In this document: positions 43,437 through 52,808 of the stretch, in pieces
Numbering within the stretch: the stretch's first letter is position 1
Layout: the number at the start of each line of letters is the position of its first letter
NCBI GenBank assembly: GCA_902778105.1
Contig: CACYWN010000001.1
Coordinates: 1-64,000, forward strand
Length of the DNA stretch: 64,000 nucleotides
Direction: 5' to 3'
DNA from: an uncultured Bacteroidia bacterium
GTDB taxonomy: Bacteria; Bacteroidota; Bacteroidia; Bacteroidales; UBA932
The notes under the pieces: model-generated
Seen by the model: the letters and a program-made list of their open reading frames with translations, nothing else
What the model was told of the DNA's origin: nothing
Databases searched by the model: none
Position numbers and translations under genes: made by a program

Positions 43437-46026
43437 CCTCGAAATCCAACGCTTTCAGGTCCGCATCGGCGGAGGAGGAACCGTAGAGGATCTGGTACTT
43501 GCCGGGCTTGACGGCCAGGCCGTCTTCTCCGTCGTAATACTCAAAGGCTTCCGGGCCCAGGGCGATGGTCACCTTGGCGGTGGCGCCGGGCTTGATGGAG
43601 ACGCGCTGGAACCCCTTCAGGCTCTTGATGGGGGCGTCGGGATTCTCGAGGGCCTTCACATATACCTGGACGACCTCGTCGCCGGCGCGGTCACCGGTGT
43701 TGGTGACGGGAACGGTGACTATCACGCCCTGGCCGGCAGGCACGGAGGTCTTGGAAAGCTTGCCCTGGCCATAGGCGAAGGTAGTGTAGCTGAGGCCGAA
43801 GCCGAAAGGATACAGAGGCGTTCCGCGGAAGTACCGGTAGGTGTGGCCTTCCATATCGTAGTCCATGAAGTCGGGCAACTGGTCCGTGGAGGCGTAGAAG
43901 GTGACAGGGAGCTTGCCGGAGGGGTTGCAGTCGCCGCTGAGGATCTCGCCGACGGCCTGGGCGCCGCCTTCTCCGCCGTACCAGGCCTGAAGGATGGCGT
44001 CACAGTCTTCCTCGATGGGTGCGAAGGCCAGGCAGGAGCCGGAGCAGTTCACCAGGATGACGGGCTTTCCGGTCGCGTGCAGGCCTTTCAGGAGGCGCTG
44101 CTGGACGGCCGGGAATTCGATATCGGCCTTGTCGCCGCCCTCGCCTTCGAGCTGCGCGGAGATACCGCCCACCATGATGTAAGCGTCCACGTCGCCGAGT
44201 TTGGCGGTAAGTGCTTCGACGTCAGGCAGTAAGCGTTCGCACAGCTGGGCCCTGAACATCGCGAACGGGGCCGGCCCCTTGACATATTCGATCCGGATGT
44301 CGTAGGTCTTTCCCTCCACGACCGGAATCTCCTTGTACTGCGGGGCCTGACGGCGTCCGAAGCGGAAAGAAGCCGCGCTCTTCTGCTCCTCGACCAGGCG
44401 GCCGTTCACATAGAAACGGAATCCGTTGTCGCCGGCGATGTAGTACTTGAGGTTGCCGGTGAAGTCAGCGGTCCACTGGCCGGAAGCTTGGGCCGAAAAA
44501 TCGTCGGTGTTGACACCGTCGGCGAATCCATAGCCGCCGAAGGTGCTGAAATTCAAATCCTTGTAGTATCCGGATGCGGCGGGTTCGCCCTTGAAGACCC
44601 GGTTGTTGAAGAACTCGACATACAGGCCTTTCCCTTCGTTGAATTCGCCGGTATGGTCGATGGTGTTGTACTCGTCCACCAGTTCACAGGCCTTGTCATA
44701 CACGACCTCCGAATTCGGGAAAGCCGCACGGATGCCGGCGAGGATGGACTGCTTGTGTTCCTCGGTGGGGGTGCCGCCATAGTTGCCGTTCAGCAGGTCC
44801 ACGTCGTCGGCGTTCGGGCCCACGACGGCGATCCGCCTGATGTCTTTCGAGAGCGGCAGGATGCCGTTGTTCTTGAGCAGGACCGTCCCTTCACGTGCGG
44901 CTTCAACGGCCAGCGCATGATGTTTCTCGCTGGAAATCACGTCCGGGGTCAGGTCTGCCCAGGGGGACATTTCCTCCGGGTCGAACATCCCGAGTTCGAA
45001 GCGGCCGCGGAGAACCGGAACCAGGGCGTGGTCGAGGTCGTCCACGGTGATGAGTCCCTGCTCCAGGGCGTCGGCGAGGGTGCGGAAGGTGCGGCCGCAC
45101 TCGAGGTCGGTGCCGTGCTTGATCGCGTCGGCGGCGGCGTGGACGGGATCCGGATGGGTCATGTGCTGACCGGGGGTGAAGTAGTTGTTCACGGCGTCGC
45201 AGTCGGTGACCACGAGCCCGTCATATCCCCATTTGTCCCGGAGAATGTCCACCAGCAGGCGGTCGCTCATCGTACAGGGAACTCCCTCGTACCGCTGATA
45301 GGCGCCCATCACTTCCCGGACGTCACCATCCACGACCAGCGTCTTGAAGGCGGGGAGATAGGTCTCCCAGAGGTCACGCATCGACACGGACACGTCCATG
45401 CTGTGGCGGAGCGGTTCTGGACCGCTATGGACGGCGTAATGCTTCGCGCAGGCGTGGGTCTTGTAGTACTTGCCGGTCTTCTCCTGCATGCCCAGGACGG
45501 TCTGGAGGCCGATGACCGAGGTCAGGTACGGGTCCTCGCCGGGCGTCTCCTGGCCGCGTCCCCAGCGCGGGTCGCGGAAGATGTTGATGTTCGGACACCA
45601 GAAGGAGAGTTCGGGGTTGCCGGGGTAGTACCGGGCCTGGTCGTCCACGTTCCATTCCCGCTGGGAGCGGTTCCAGTTGGCCCGCGCCTCGTCGGAAACG
45701 GTGGAATAGATCTCGTACACCTGCTCCGGATCGAAGGCGGCAGCGATGCCGATGGTCTGCGGATACACGGTATACCCGTCGGCCCGGATGCCGTGGCAGG
45801 CTTCGCTCCACCAGTTATAGGCGGGGATACCCAGGCTGTCCACGGAAATGGACTTGTTCATCAGCAGGCCGATCTTTTCTTCGGGGGTCAGGAGCGACAG
45901 CAGGTTGCCGATCCGCTCTTCCATGGACAGGGAAGGATCCTGGAAGGGGTACTTGTACGTGGTCTTGGGACCGCAGGCGGCGCAAAGTGCCGAAGCAGCC
46001 AGCAGGGTCAGGAGCAGTTTTTTCAT
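43429..46026 (-). CDS. GH3 glycosidase with inserted PA14 domain (beta-xylosidase/glucosidase-like)
   Basis: 865 residues from the ATG at 46026. Lipobox LCAAC. The GH3 N-terminal barrel includes WWSEACHGI, PNINIFRDPRWGRGQETPGEDP and the nucleophile Asp in GLVVTDCDAV (about 275). The C-terminal sandwich starts near 375 and is interrupted by a PA14-like insert at about 460-600 (GLYVEFFNN ... ADFTGNLKYYIAGDNGFRFYVNGRLVEE). A fibronectin-III-like domain ends the protein. It should release terminal beta-linked sugars, probably xylose or glucose from plant glycans, in the envelope. It is not within a Sus-type locus here. Confidence 0.94.
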   Translation of the reverse strand: MKKLLLTLLAASALCAACGPKTTYKYPFQDPSLSMEERIGNLLSLLTPEEKIGLLMNKSISVDSLGIPAYNWWSEACHGIRADGYTVYPQTIGIAAAFDPEQVYEIYSTVSDEARANWNRSQREWNVDDQARYYPGNPELSFWCPNINIFRDPRWGRGQETPGEDPYLTSVIGLQTVLGMQEKTGKYYKTHACAKHYAVHSGPEPLRHSMDVSVSMRDLWETYLPAFKTLVVDGDVREVMGAYQRYEGVPCTMSDRLLVDILRDKWGYDGLVVTDCDAVNNYFTPGQHMTHPDPVHAAADAIKHGTDLECGRTFRTLADALEQGLITVDDLDHALVPVLRGRFELGMFDPEEMSPWADLTPDVISSEKHHALAVEAAREGTVLLKNNGILPLSKDIRRIAVVGPNADDVDLLNGNYGGTPTEEHKQSILAGIRAAFPNSEVVYDKACELVDEYNTIDHTGEFNEGKGLYVEFFNNRVFKGEPAASGYYKDLNFSTFGGYGFADGVNTDDFSAQASGQWTADFTGNLKYYIAGDNGFRFYVNGRLVEEQKSAASFRFGRRQAPQYKEIPVVEGKTYDIRIEYVKGPAPFAMFRAQLCERLLPDVEALTAKLGDVDAYIMVGGISAQLEGEGGDKADIEFPAVQQRLLKGLHATGKPVILVNCSGSCLAFAPIEEDCDAILQAWYGGEGGAQAVGEILSGDCNPSGKLPVTFYASTDQLPDFMDYDMEGHTYRYFRGTPLYPFGFGLSYTTFAYGQGKLSKTSVPAGQGVIVTVPVTNTGDRAGDEVVQVYVKALENPDAPIKSLKGFQRVSIKPGATAKVTIALGPEAFEYYDGEDGLAVKPGKYQILYGSSSADADLKALDFEVR

Positions 46027-46106
46027 ATCACCTTGTTTTGACAAGGTGCAAGTTACGGATTATCCGCCCGGATTCCTTTCAGTTTGGAACCAAAATAGTG
46101 CAGAAA

Positions 46107-47321
46107 TCAATCTTGGAACAAATCCCTCACCGGCAACCGGTCGCCGAAGCGGGCCTGGAGGTTCTTGCACAGGGCGCCGGTGACCCGTGAGAAGCGGGAG
46201 CCCATCCAGGTGGAGGTGTTGGAGATGAAAATCCAGCATTCTCCGTCCGGGAACACTTTGACAAGGGCGGAAGTTCCTGAGAACGAGCCGGTCCGGGTCC
46301 ATTCACCGTCATCGGCGCAGTCCAGCCAGCCCAGGGGGAAGATTTCGTCCGACAGCCGACGGGTCATCTGTTCCCGGGTGAAATCCGCGATCTGGTCGCG
46401 GATTCCGGGGATTCCGTCGATGGAGGCGATGAATCGGGCCAGTTCCGGGGTGGAGCCGATCCAGGCGCCCGCGCCGGAGAGCCCGTGGATGTCGTTAGCC
46501 CCGTAACAGCGTTCCACCTGGCCGCGTCCGTCGAAGGCGGCCGTCGGTTTGGCCTCCCTGTGCATGTGATAGCGGGTTTCACCGGGGAACCGGTCGGCAT
46601 AAAAGTTCCCGGCTATGTGGAAGTCGGTGCAGCCTGCAGGCGCGAGCACCTCCCGCTTGATCCAGGTCTCATAGGGCTCGCCGGTGACTTTTTCGATGAT
46701 CATCGACAGCAGCAGATACCCGAAATTGTTGTACTCCTGGGTCGTTCCCGGGAGGAAGGCGAGGGGAGTCCGGAGAAGATGCCGGGTGAGCTGTTCCTGG
46801 GTCGGGGCCTTGGAAAGACCCATCTGCCGCATGATGGATGCGGTGGAGAACATCGGGTCGCCGGCCTGCTGGCTGAACCCACCCTGGTGACGGAGCAGGT
46901 GCTCCACCGTGATGAGGTAGTAGTTGTCGTCGGAGATGTACCGGTCATACTCGTCCAGGATGCCGAAAGGACCGAAGACGGGGGTGTCCAGCACGAGCTT
47001 TCCCTTCTCCTGCAGTTTCATGATGCCCACGGCGGTCACGAGTTTGGAAACCGATGCCATCCGCAGGAGCGTGCCGGGCGTCATCGGCCTGGCGCCATCG
47101 GCCCTGCCGTACCCCCGGGCGTACAGGAGGGAATCGTTCCGCATGATGGACAGGGAAACGCCCCGGAGGGACCAGGCCTGCATGAAACTGTCCACGACGG
47201 CGTCCATGGCGGGAAGGTGGGACAGGTCATTGGTCAGCCGGTCGTTGAGTCCCCGGTCCTGGGCGGAAGCCAGGAGGGGGAGAAGAACTGCGATAAGGAG
47301 TATGTAAGCTCTTGGTTTCAC
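46107..47321 (-). CDS. Serine hydrolase (beta-lactamase/class C family), GTG start
   Basis: 404 residues. A signal peptide (LLIAVLLPLLASA) is present when a GTG at 47321 is used; there is no ATG at the signal start. Catalytic SxxK is in ASVSKLV and the YxN motif is EYNNFGY; a Gly-rich HxG-like region comes late. The family includes DD-peptidases and esterases such as EstB and AmpC relatives. It is periplasmic. Its start lies 6 nt after the stop of the cytidylate-kinase-like gene, so the two probably form one transcript. Confidence 0.85.
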   Translation of the reverse strand: MKPRAYILLIAVLLPLLASAQDRGLNDRLTNDLSHLPAMDAVVDSFMQAWSLRGVSLSIMRNDSLLYARGYGRADGARPMTPGTLLRMASVSKLVTAVGIMKLQEKGKLVLDTPVFGPFGILDEYDRYISDDNYYLITVEHLLRHQGGFSQQAGDPMFSTASIMRQMGLSKAPTQEQLTRHLLRTPLAFLPGTTQEYNNFGYLLLSMIIEKVTGEPYETWIKREVLAPAGCTDFHIAGNFYADRFPGETRYHMHREAKPTAAFDGRGQVERCYGANDIHGLSGAGAWIGSTPELARFIASIDGIPGIRDQIADFTREQMTRRLSDEIFPLGWLDCADDGEWTRTGSFSGTSALVKVFPDGECWIFISNTSTWMGSRFSRVTGALCKNLQARFGDRLPVRDLFQD

Positions 47322-47326
47322 GGCTT

Positions 47327-47941
47327 TTACCGGATTTTGCCGGCCCGCCGGCCGAAGTCGATGATGAAGTCGGCCGTGCCTTCGATGCCTAGGATGGAAC
47401 TGTCCACGCACAAGTCGTAATTGGAGGCGACGCCCCAGGCACCGAACGTGTAGAAGTTGTAGTAGGCCTCGCGGGTGCGGTCTTTCCGGCGCATCAGTTC
47501 CTCGGCTTCTTCCGGGTCCAGGCCTTCGTTTTTCACCAGCCGCTGGACACGGAATTCCATCGGAGCACAGACGAAAACGTCCAGGCAGTCCAGGTCCCGG
47601 AGGATGTAGTCGGCGCAGCGGCCCACGATGATTGCGTTGCCCTTTTCGGCGATGTTCCGGATGACGTCGCTCTGGATCTTGAACAGCATGTCGTCGTTGA
47701 TATAACCGCTGCTCTCGCCGAACGGCAGGCGGCCGGAAGCGAAGAAACTGGACATGGAGAACAGGCTTTTCCGTTTCTCGCCGCCTTCGAAGACGCTCTT
47801 GGAATAGCCGCTTTCCTCCGCGGCCTTGGAGATGAGTTCGTTGTCGTACACCGGGATGCCGAGTTTGCGCCCGATGGCCTTGGCGACGAAACCGCCGCCG
47901 CTGCCGAACTGTCTGCCTACGTTGATGATCGTGTTTTTCAT
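47327..47941 (-). CDS. Cytidylate-kinase-like protein
   Basis: 204 residues. P-loop GRQFGSGGGFVAKAIGRKLGIPVYDNELI and later IIVGRCADYILRDL fit the cytidylate kinase-like (Cytidylate_kin2) family, distinct from standard Cmk. Substrate not certain. It follows the MATE gene by 8 nt and precedes the serine hydrolase by 5 nt. Similar MATE-kinase pairs occur in anaerobes, but a joint function is not established. Confidence 0.85.
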   Translation of the reverse strand: MKNTIINVGRQFGSGGGFVAKAIGRKLGIPVYDNELISKAAEESGYSKSVFEGGEKRKSLFSMSSFFASGRLPFGESSGYINDDMLFKIQSDVIRNIAEKGNAIIVGRCADYILRDLDCLDVFVCAPMEFRVQRLVKNEGLDPEEAEELMRRKDRTREAYYNFYTFGAWGVASNYDLCVDSSILGIEGTADFIIDFGRRAGKIR

Positions 47942-47949
47942 GCCGGAAT

Positions 47950-49347
47950 CTAAATCTTGCTGCCGAGGATGGCCGGATCGTCACCGTCCTTGAGGCGGCC
48001 CAGCTTGCGGAGCAGGCCTACGGCGAAGAGGGCCGTGACGACGGCGGCGACGGTATCCGAGATGGGGAAACTGTACCATACACCCGCTTCGGATTCCAGG
48101 ATTTCCGGAAGGATGTAGATGCAGGGAAGCAGGAACAGAAGCTGCCTGGACAGCGACAGGAAGATGGACTTCTGCACCATGCCGAGGCATTGGAACAGGT
48201 TGGTGGTGATCATCTGGAATCCGATGATCGGGAAGGCGAGGTTCATCATCCGGAGGCCTTTGGCCGCCAGGTCGTGCAGTTGCGGATCCGGTGTGAAGAT
48301 GCTCACGGTGGGACCGGGAAACACTTCGGAGACGATGAATCCGACGATGCATACGAGGGTGGCCCATCCGGCGGTTTTCACATACACTTCCCGGACGCGG
48401 GCGTACTGCCTCGCGCCGTAGTTGTAGCCGGCGATGGGCTGCATGCCCTGGTTGAATCCCATGATGACCATCACGAACAGGAAGGAGATCCGGTTCACGA
48501 TGCCGTAGGCGCCGAGGGCGAGGTCGCCGCCCCACTTGACGAGCTGCTGATTGATGAACAGGACGACGATGCAGCTGGCGAGGTTCATCAGGAAGGGGCC
48601 CATGCCGATGGCGAGGGAGTCCTTGGCGATGCGCCAGTCGATCCGGAAGATCTTCCGGCTGCGCGGGAGATGGAGGAACTTCTTCTGGTCCAGGAAGAAC
48701 CACATCGTATATCCGAGGGCCATCAGCTGGCACAGGACGGTGGCGATGGCCGCGCCCCGGATGCCCAGTCCGAGCCCGAAGATGAAAATGGGGTCCAGGA
48801 TGGCGTTGGATGTCACCGTGAACAGGGTGAGCCCCATCGCGATCTTGGGATTTCCGGACGACCGGATGACGCTGTTGAGTCCGAAATAGAGATGGGTGAC
48901 GGCATTGCCCAGGGCGATGATGGTCATATAGTCCCGCGCGAAGGGGAGGGTGGCGTCGCTGGCTCCGAAAAAGCGCAGGATCGGATCCATCCAGACCAGG
49001 GTCACGAAGGTGAAGATGATGCCTGTCAGGATGTTCAGGGTCACTTCGTTGGACAGGACCTTGTTCGCGACGCCGTAATTCTTCTGGCCCAGCAGGACGG
49101 AGATCATCGTGGCGGCACCGACGCCCACGAGGGTGCCGAAAGCCGTGGAAATGTTCATCAGCGGGAAGGTGACGGCAAGACCGGAGATGGCTAGCGACCC
49201 TACGTCGGCGATATGGCCGATGTAGATGCTGTCCACCATGTTGTACAGGGAGGATGCCGTCATCGCAATGATGCCGGGGACGGCATATTGCCGGATAAGC
49301 TGGTTGACGGGTTTGACGCCCAGTTCCGTGGGGATGCTGCCGGCCAT
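47950..49347 (-). CDS. MATE-family efflux transporter
   Basis: 465 residues, 12 predicted helices in two related halves. Family features: PGIIAMTASSLYNMVDSIYIGH near the N-terminus, LGVGAATMISVLLGQ-type text (VGVGAATMISVLLG), and in the second half GFNQGMQPIAGYNYGAR. It exports cationic drugs or metabolites with Na+ or H+. First gene of the minus-strand run to 46107; the FKBP gene stop is 3 nt upstream on the same strand, so transcription may come from there. Confidence 0.92.
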   Translation of the reverse strand: MAGSIPTELGVKPVNQLIRQYAVPGIIAMTASSLYNMVDSIYIGHIADVGSLAISGLAVTFPLMNISTAFGTLVGVGAATMISVLLGQKNYGVANKVLSNEVTLNILTGIIFTFVTLVWMDPILRFFGASDATLPFARDYMTIIALGNAVTHLYFGLNSVIRSSGNPKIAMGLTLFTVTSNAILDPIFIFGLGLGIRGAAIATVLCQLMALGYTMWFFLDQKKFLHLPRSRKIFRIDWRIAKDSLAIGMGPFLMNLASCIVVLFINQQLVKWGGDLALGAYGIVNRISFLFVMVIMGFNQGMQPIAGYNYGARQYARVREVYVKTAGWATLVCIVGFIVSEVFPGPTVSIFTPDPQLHDLAAKGLRMMNLAFPIIGFQMITTNLFQCLGMVQKSIFLSLSRQLLFLLPCIYILPEILESEAGVWYSFPISDTVAAVVTALFAVGLLRKLGRLKDGDDPAILGSKI

Positions 49348-49350
49348 AGG

Positions 49351-50385
49351 CTAGGGCTCCGGGACCATTTGGACGTCGAAACGCAGGGCGGCGTAGGGCG
49401 GAATCATATTCGTGTCCTTGCTGCCGCTGCTGCCGTATCCGAGGTCATAACCGAATACGAAACTGGCGCTTTCCCCCGGATGCATGGCGGCCAGGCCATG
49501 GCCGAAACCGCTCACGACGGAGCTGCCGTCCATCTTGATGTCGGCGGGCTTTTCCGCCCAGGAGACGGAGATGGGTTCGTAGGTCTTGGAAGCGTTGTAG
49601 ATGTGATAGAACTTGGCGGTATCGGCGATGTTGGTGTCAAAGACCTGCCCGTCCGAAATGCGGCGCCCGATATAATTGATATAGACGGTGGTGTCGTTGG
49701 GCATGGCCTCGGGTTCCTTCCCCAGGTCCGAATGCGACTTGAAGAAGACGGCCGCGGTGGAGAGGGTGTCGGTGACATTCCAATGCTCCTTCGCGTAGGC
49801 CTTCATCTCACGGAATTCATAATCCTGGAGGTTATCGGTCTGGTCGAGGAACTTGATGGTGTAGATGGTGGTGCTGGCCTCGGTGGTATGCTTCATGTAT
49901 TCCTCCGGGTCGTCATACCTGTCATAGGTCATCATCCAGGAAGGTACGATCGCGGTCCGGGTTCCGCCCTGCCGCATTCCGTCCAGGAGGGCGTCCAGGC
50001 CGGCATAGCTCAGTCCTTCTCCGGTCATCGCGACCTGGGGGCCATAGTAGTGGGTCCGGTTCCAGGTCCCGAGCTGCCGGGCCCAGGCCTCGTCGGAATT
50101 ATAGGAAACGGTGCCGTCCTGGTTGCGCATCGTATAGGTCAGGAAAGTGATGGGAAGGTTTTCCCGCCATTCCATACCGGTCCCGGCCTTGTCCTCGATG
50201 ATGTAGATTCCGTCCTTTTCCACCGCATTGGGATAGTGGATGGTGCGCCAGGCTTCGAAATAGCGCTGGGCAGCCGCGGCGGTTTCATCATCGGTCGTCT
50301 TTTTGCAGGATCCGAAGGTGCAGGCGGCAAGGGCCGTCAGGAGGACGTTTCGGAGGATATGGTTCATTTTCTTCATCTTATTCAT
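49351..50385 (-). CDS. FKBP-type peptidyl-prolyl isomerase lipoprotein, two FKBP-like domains
   Basis: 344 residues. Lipobox TFGSC. A first FKBP-like region (about 55-180: GIYIIEDKAGTGMEWRENLPITFLTYTMR ... DALLDGMRQGGTRTAIVPS) is degenerate, and a second (about 225-340: NDTTVYINYIGRRISDGQVFDTN ... VVSGFGHGLAAMHPGESASFVF ... IPPYAALRFDVQM) is closer to the family. It folds proteins in the periplasm or at the outer membrane. The start overlaps the previous FKBP gene; ATG codons at 50385, 50376 and 50367 are all possible. Confidence 0.85.
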   Translation of the reverse strand: MNKMKKMNHILRNVLLTALAACTFGSCKKTTDDETAAAAQRYFEAWRTIHYPNAVEKDGIYIIEDKAGTGMEWRENLPITFLTYTMRNQDGTVSYNSDEAWARQLGTWNRTHYYGPQVAMTGEGLSYAGLDALLDGMRQGGTRTAIVPSWMMTYDRYDDPEEYMKHTTEASTTIYTIKFLDQTDNLQDYEFREMKAYAKEHWNVTDTLSTAAVFFKSHSDLGKEPEAMPNDTTVYINYIGRRISDGQVFDTNIADTAKFYHIYNASKTYEPISVSWAEKPADIKMDGSSVVSGFGHGLAAMHPGESASFVFGYDLGYGSSGSKDTNMIPPYAALRFDVQMVPEP

Positions 50386-50953
50386 TGGATATGCTGTTCA
50401 CCCAGATGTGATAGACCAGGGCTGACCTTGCAGGAATCGTGCCTTGCATGCGGGAGCCGTAGGCATATTTCCCGGAAAAGAGGATATAGCATTCGTCCTG
50501 GCCGCGGACGCCTTCCAGTCCGTTCCGGAGTCCGGTCAGGAGCCGGTCGTCCAGGGTGAGGGTTTCGATGTGGAAAGCGGTCGTGTCGGTCAGTTTCCAG
50601 CCGGCGGCGTCGGCCGTCTCCTTGTGGTTGGTGGCGAACAGGTTCGACTTGGAGAGGGTGTTGCCCGTCAGGGTGTAGCCGGCGTAATGGAAGGACACCG
50701 TCCCGCCCTGGGAGAGGGTGTCGGCAAGAAGTCCTTCCCGGCTGAGGGTGTCATGCAGGACGATGCGGACGGATCCGTCCTTGTAAGTGACGGTAGCCGT
50801 GGTGTCGGCCTTGCGCTGGGCCTCCACGAAACTGGAGATATAGGTTTCCTGCTTGTCGTAGGCCTGCTGGACCGACTGCTTGGTGCAGCCGAGGGCGAGG
50901 CCGGCGAGGAGGGCGGCGGCGAGGAGGAACGTATGCCGGTGGGTCTTGTTCAT
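50378..50953 (-). CDS. FKBP-type peptidyl-prolyl isomerase lipoprotein
   Basis: 191 residues from the ATG at 50953, which overlaps the upstream DHH-gene stop (ATGA). Lipobox LALGC. One FKBP-like domain: GTVSFHYAGYTLTGNTLSKSNLFATN, then LTGLRNGLEGVRGQDECYILFSGKYAYG. It forms a pair with the next gene, so two related lipoprotein foldases come from one transcript. Confidence 0.83.
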   Translation of the reverse strand: MNKTHRHTFLLAAALLAGLALGCTKQSVQQAYDKQETYISSFVEAQRKADTTATVTYKDGSVRIVLHDTLSREGLLADTLSQGGTVSFHYAGYTLTGNTLSKSNLFATNHKETADAAGWKLTDTTAFHIETLTLDDRLLTGLRNGLEGVRGQDECYILFSGKYAYGSRMQGTIPARSALVYHIWVNSISNE

Positions 50954-51996
50954 CGCAGGCATTCTTTGGATACTTTTTCGAGGTAGGCGGCCGCTTCCGC
51001 GGGACCGGCGATGTCGTCGGGCCAGAAGAGCTTGCCGCCGGAGGCGTTTTCGTGTCCGCCGCCGTGGAACCAGCGGGTGGCGCACTGCTGGGCGGACCAT
51101 CCCTTCTTGGATCGGATGGAAACGCGGAAATGGTCCCGGTCCTGTTTCAGGAGGATGCTCATCTTCACCCGTTCGATGGAAAGGGGAACGTTCACCAGTC
51201 CCTCCGTCTCGCCGTCTTCCACTTCGAAGCGGTCCAGGATGTCGCGGGTGGCGACCATGTAGGCGAGACCTTCGGGAGTGATGTGCATGCCCTCATACTG
51301 GAGATAGCCCATCACGCGGACCCGGTTCTCGCGGTAGCGGTTGTACAGGTCGGCCAGGACGGCGTCCCGGTCCACGCCGGCGGCGAGCAGGTCCGAAGCC
51401 ATCCGGAAGGTGCTCGGATACACCGAGTTGGCGAAATTGTTGGTATCGGTGGTCATCCCGGTAAGGAGGGCCCTGGCCGCGGGGGCGGGAAGCCGGCGGG
51501 CGTCGCCGCCGATATCGGGGAGTTCCAGGAGGACGTAGTAGAGCAGTTCCGAGGCGGACGAGATGTCCGGGGTGGAGAAGACGACCTCGAACCGTTCCCG
51601 TTCCGGGTTCAGGTGATGGTCGATGAGGACCTTCGGGGCGGGGGATGCCTCGAAGGCGGACTGCAGCCCTTCCGTCCGGGAGAATCCGTTGCCGTCCAGC
51701 AGGATGACGAGGTCGCTTGCGGCGATCCGGTCCAGGCAGGCCTGCGGGTCCGTATCGTGGAACAGGAACGGCAGCCCGTCCGGGATGATGGGGCGTACGG
51801 TCGCAGCGGGGGAGTCGCAGAGGACACCCACGGCATCCTTCTTCCGGCATTCCCGGAGGTAGCACACGAAGGCGGACGCACTGCCCAGCGCATCCCCGTC
51901 AGGGTGCGTATGGGTCGTGACCGTAAGGGTCGTGCATCGTTCCAGGAGGGCGTCTAGCCGCCGGATACCGTCTATGTCGATGAAATCGAGGGCCAT
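50950..51996 (-). CDS. DHH-family phosphoesterase (NrnA/oligoribonuclease-like)
   Basis: 348 residues from the ATG at 51996. DHH motifs: THTHPDGDALGS, a later Asp (LLDGNG), IDHHLNPERERFEV and the DHHA1 signature FHGGGHENASGG. Such enzymes hydrolyse short RNA oligonucleotides, and some also pAp or cyclic dinucleotides. It is first in the run DHH-FKBP-FKBP-MATE. A TATTTTTG box lies on the minus strand at 52013-52020. Confidence 0.9.
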   Translation of the reverse strand: MALDFIDIDGIRRLDALLERCTTLTVTTHTHPDGDALGSASAFVCYLRECRKKDAVGVLCDSPAATVRPIIPDGLPFLFHDTDPQACLDRIAASDLVILLDGNGFSRTEGLQSAFEASPAPKVLIDHHLNPERERFEVVFSTPDISSASELLYYVLLELPDIGGDARRLPAPAARALLTGMTTDTNNFANSVYPSTFRMASDLLAAGVDRDAVLADLYNRYRENRVRVMGYLQYEGMHITPEGLAYMVATRDILDRFEVEDGETEGLVNVPLSIERVKMSILLKQDRDHFRVSIRSKKGWSAQQCATRWFHGGGHENASGGKLFWPDDIAGPAEAAAYLEKVSKECLR

Positions 51997-52028
51997 CTTC
52001 TTTTTGCGATTGCAAAAATACAAAATAT

Positions 52029-52060
52029 ATTGCTTTTCATAAATGTTTTTTATAACTTTG
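52029..52060 (+). promoter_or_regulatory. Promoter for the 234-residue gene
   Basis: ATTG (52029-52032), 20 nt, then TAACTTTG (52053-52060). The ATG at 52096 follows after 35 nt. Confidence 0.65.
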
Positions 52061-52095
52061 TCGGAACTTATGGAAAATTATAAAACACTAAAATA

Positions 52096-52800
52096 ATGAA
52101 CAAAATCGTCAAAATCATCGTCGAGATCCTCCTCGCCCTTGCTGCTGTCGGCCTTGTCTACGCCATCTACAGTAGCGTCATGAAGCCGGTCAATTTCAAT
52201 AAGGAAAAGGCCCGCAGGCAGGAAGTTGCGGTCCAGCGTCTCAAGGACATCCGTACCCTTGAGGTCGCCTTCAAGGGTGTCAACAACCGTTTCACGGCCG
52301 ACATCGATTCCCTGATCAACTTCTACAACACCGGCAAGATGGACATCATCATGCAGGTCGGTTCCAACGATGACTCCCTCGCCGTGGAGAACACCAAGCG
52401 CGTGAAGGACAAGGCGTTCCTGAAGCTCAGCAAGGAGGAGCAGAATGCCCGGCTCATGGAACTCTACCGCCAGGGCCAGAAGCTTGTCTTTTCCATCAGC
52501 ACCCCGATTGCGGTGAAGGACACCCTGTTCAACAACCGTCCCGACTTCTGCCCGGACTCCCTCAAGTATATCCCGTTCTCCGGCAAGATGCCTGTCGAGA
52601 CCGAGGCCATCGTCAAGACCGTCTCCGGTGTCCAGGTTCCGCTGTTCGAGGCCCGCATGCCTTGGCGCGCCCTTCTCAAGGGCATGGACAACCAGCTCCG
52701 CATCAACCTCGACGCCGAGTGCGAGGCCCAGAACAAGTATGAGGGTCTGCAGGTCGGTTCCGTCACCGCTCCGAACAACAACGCCGGTAACTGGGAGTAG
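52096..52800 (+). CDS. Membrane-anchored protein of unknown function
   Basis: 234 residues. One N-terminal helix (about 5-25), then a coiled segment (NKEKARRQEVAVQRLKDIRTLEVAFKGVNNRFTADIDSLINFY) that is pilin-like in layout, and a soluble C-terminal part (KYIPFSGKMPVETEAIVKTVSG). It recalls Bacteroidetes proteins of unknown function rather than a true pilin, because no prepilin cleavage site is seen. Its own promoter is good. The DUF3822 gene starts 8 nt after the stop, so it may lead the rsmD operon. Confidence 0.75.
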   Translation: MNKIVKIIVEILLALAAVGLVYAIYSSVMKPVNFNKEKARRQEVAVQRLKDIRTLEVAFKGVNNRFTADIDSLINFYNTGKMDIIMQVGSNDDSLAVENTKRVKDKAFLKLSKEEQNARLMELYRQGQKLVFSISTPIAVKDTLFNNRPDFCPDSLKYIPFSGKMPVETEAIVKTVSGVQVPLFEARMPWRALLKGMDNQLRINLDAECEAQNKYEGLQVGSVTAPNNNAGNWE

Positions 52801-52808
52801 CCGCTCCG

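Noticed and set aside
46107..47984. A single 625-residue protein on the minus strand
   Set aside because: Its first 220 residues are read out of frame through the cytidylate-kinase-like gene. The real serine hydrolase starts with GTG at 47321.
52096..52800. Type IV pilin
   Set aside because: The layout of one helix followed by a coiled segment is similar, but there is no prepilin cleavage site and no pilus genes nearby.
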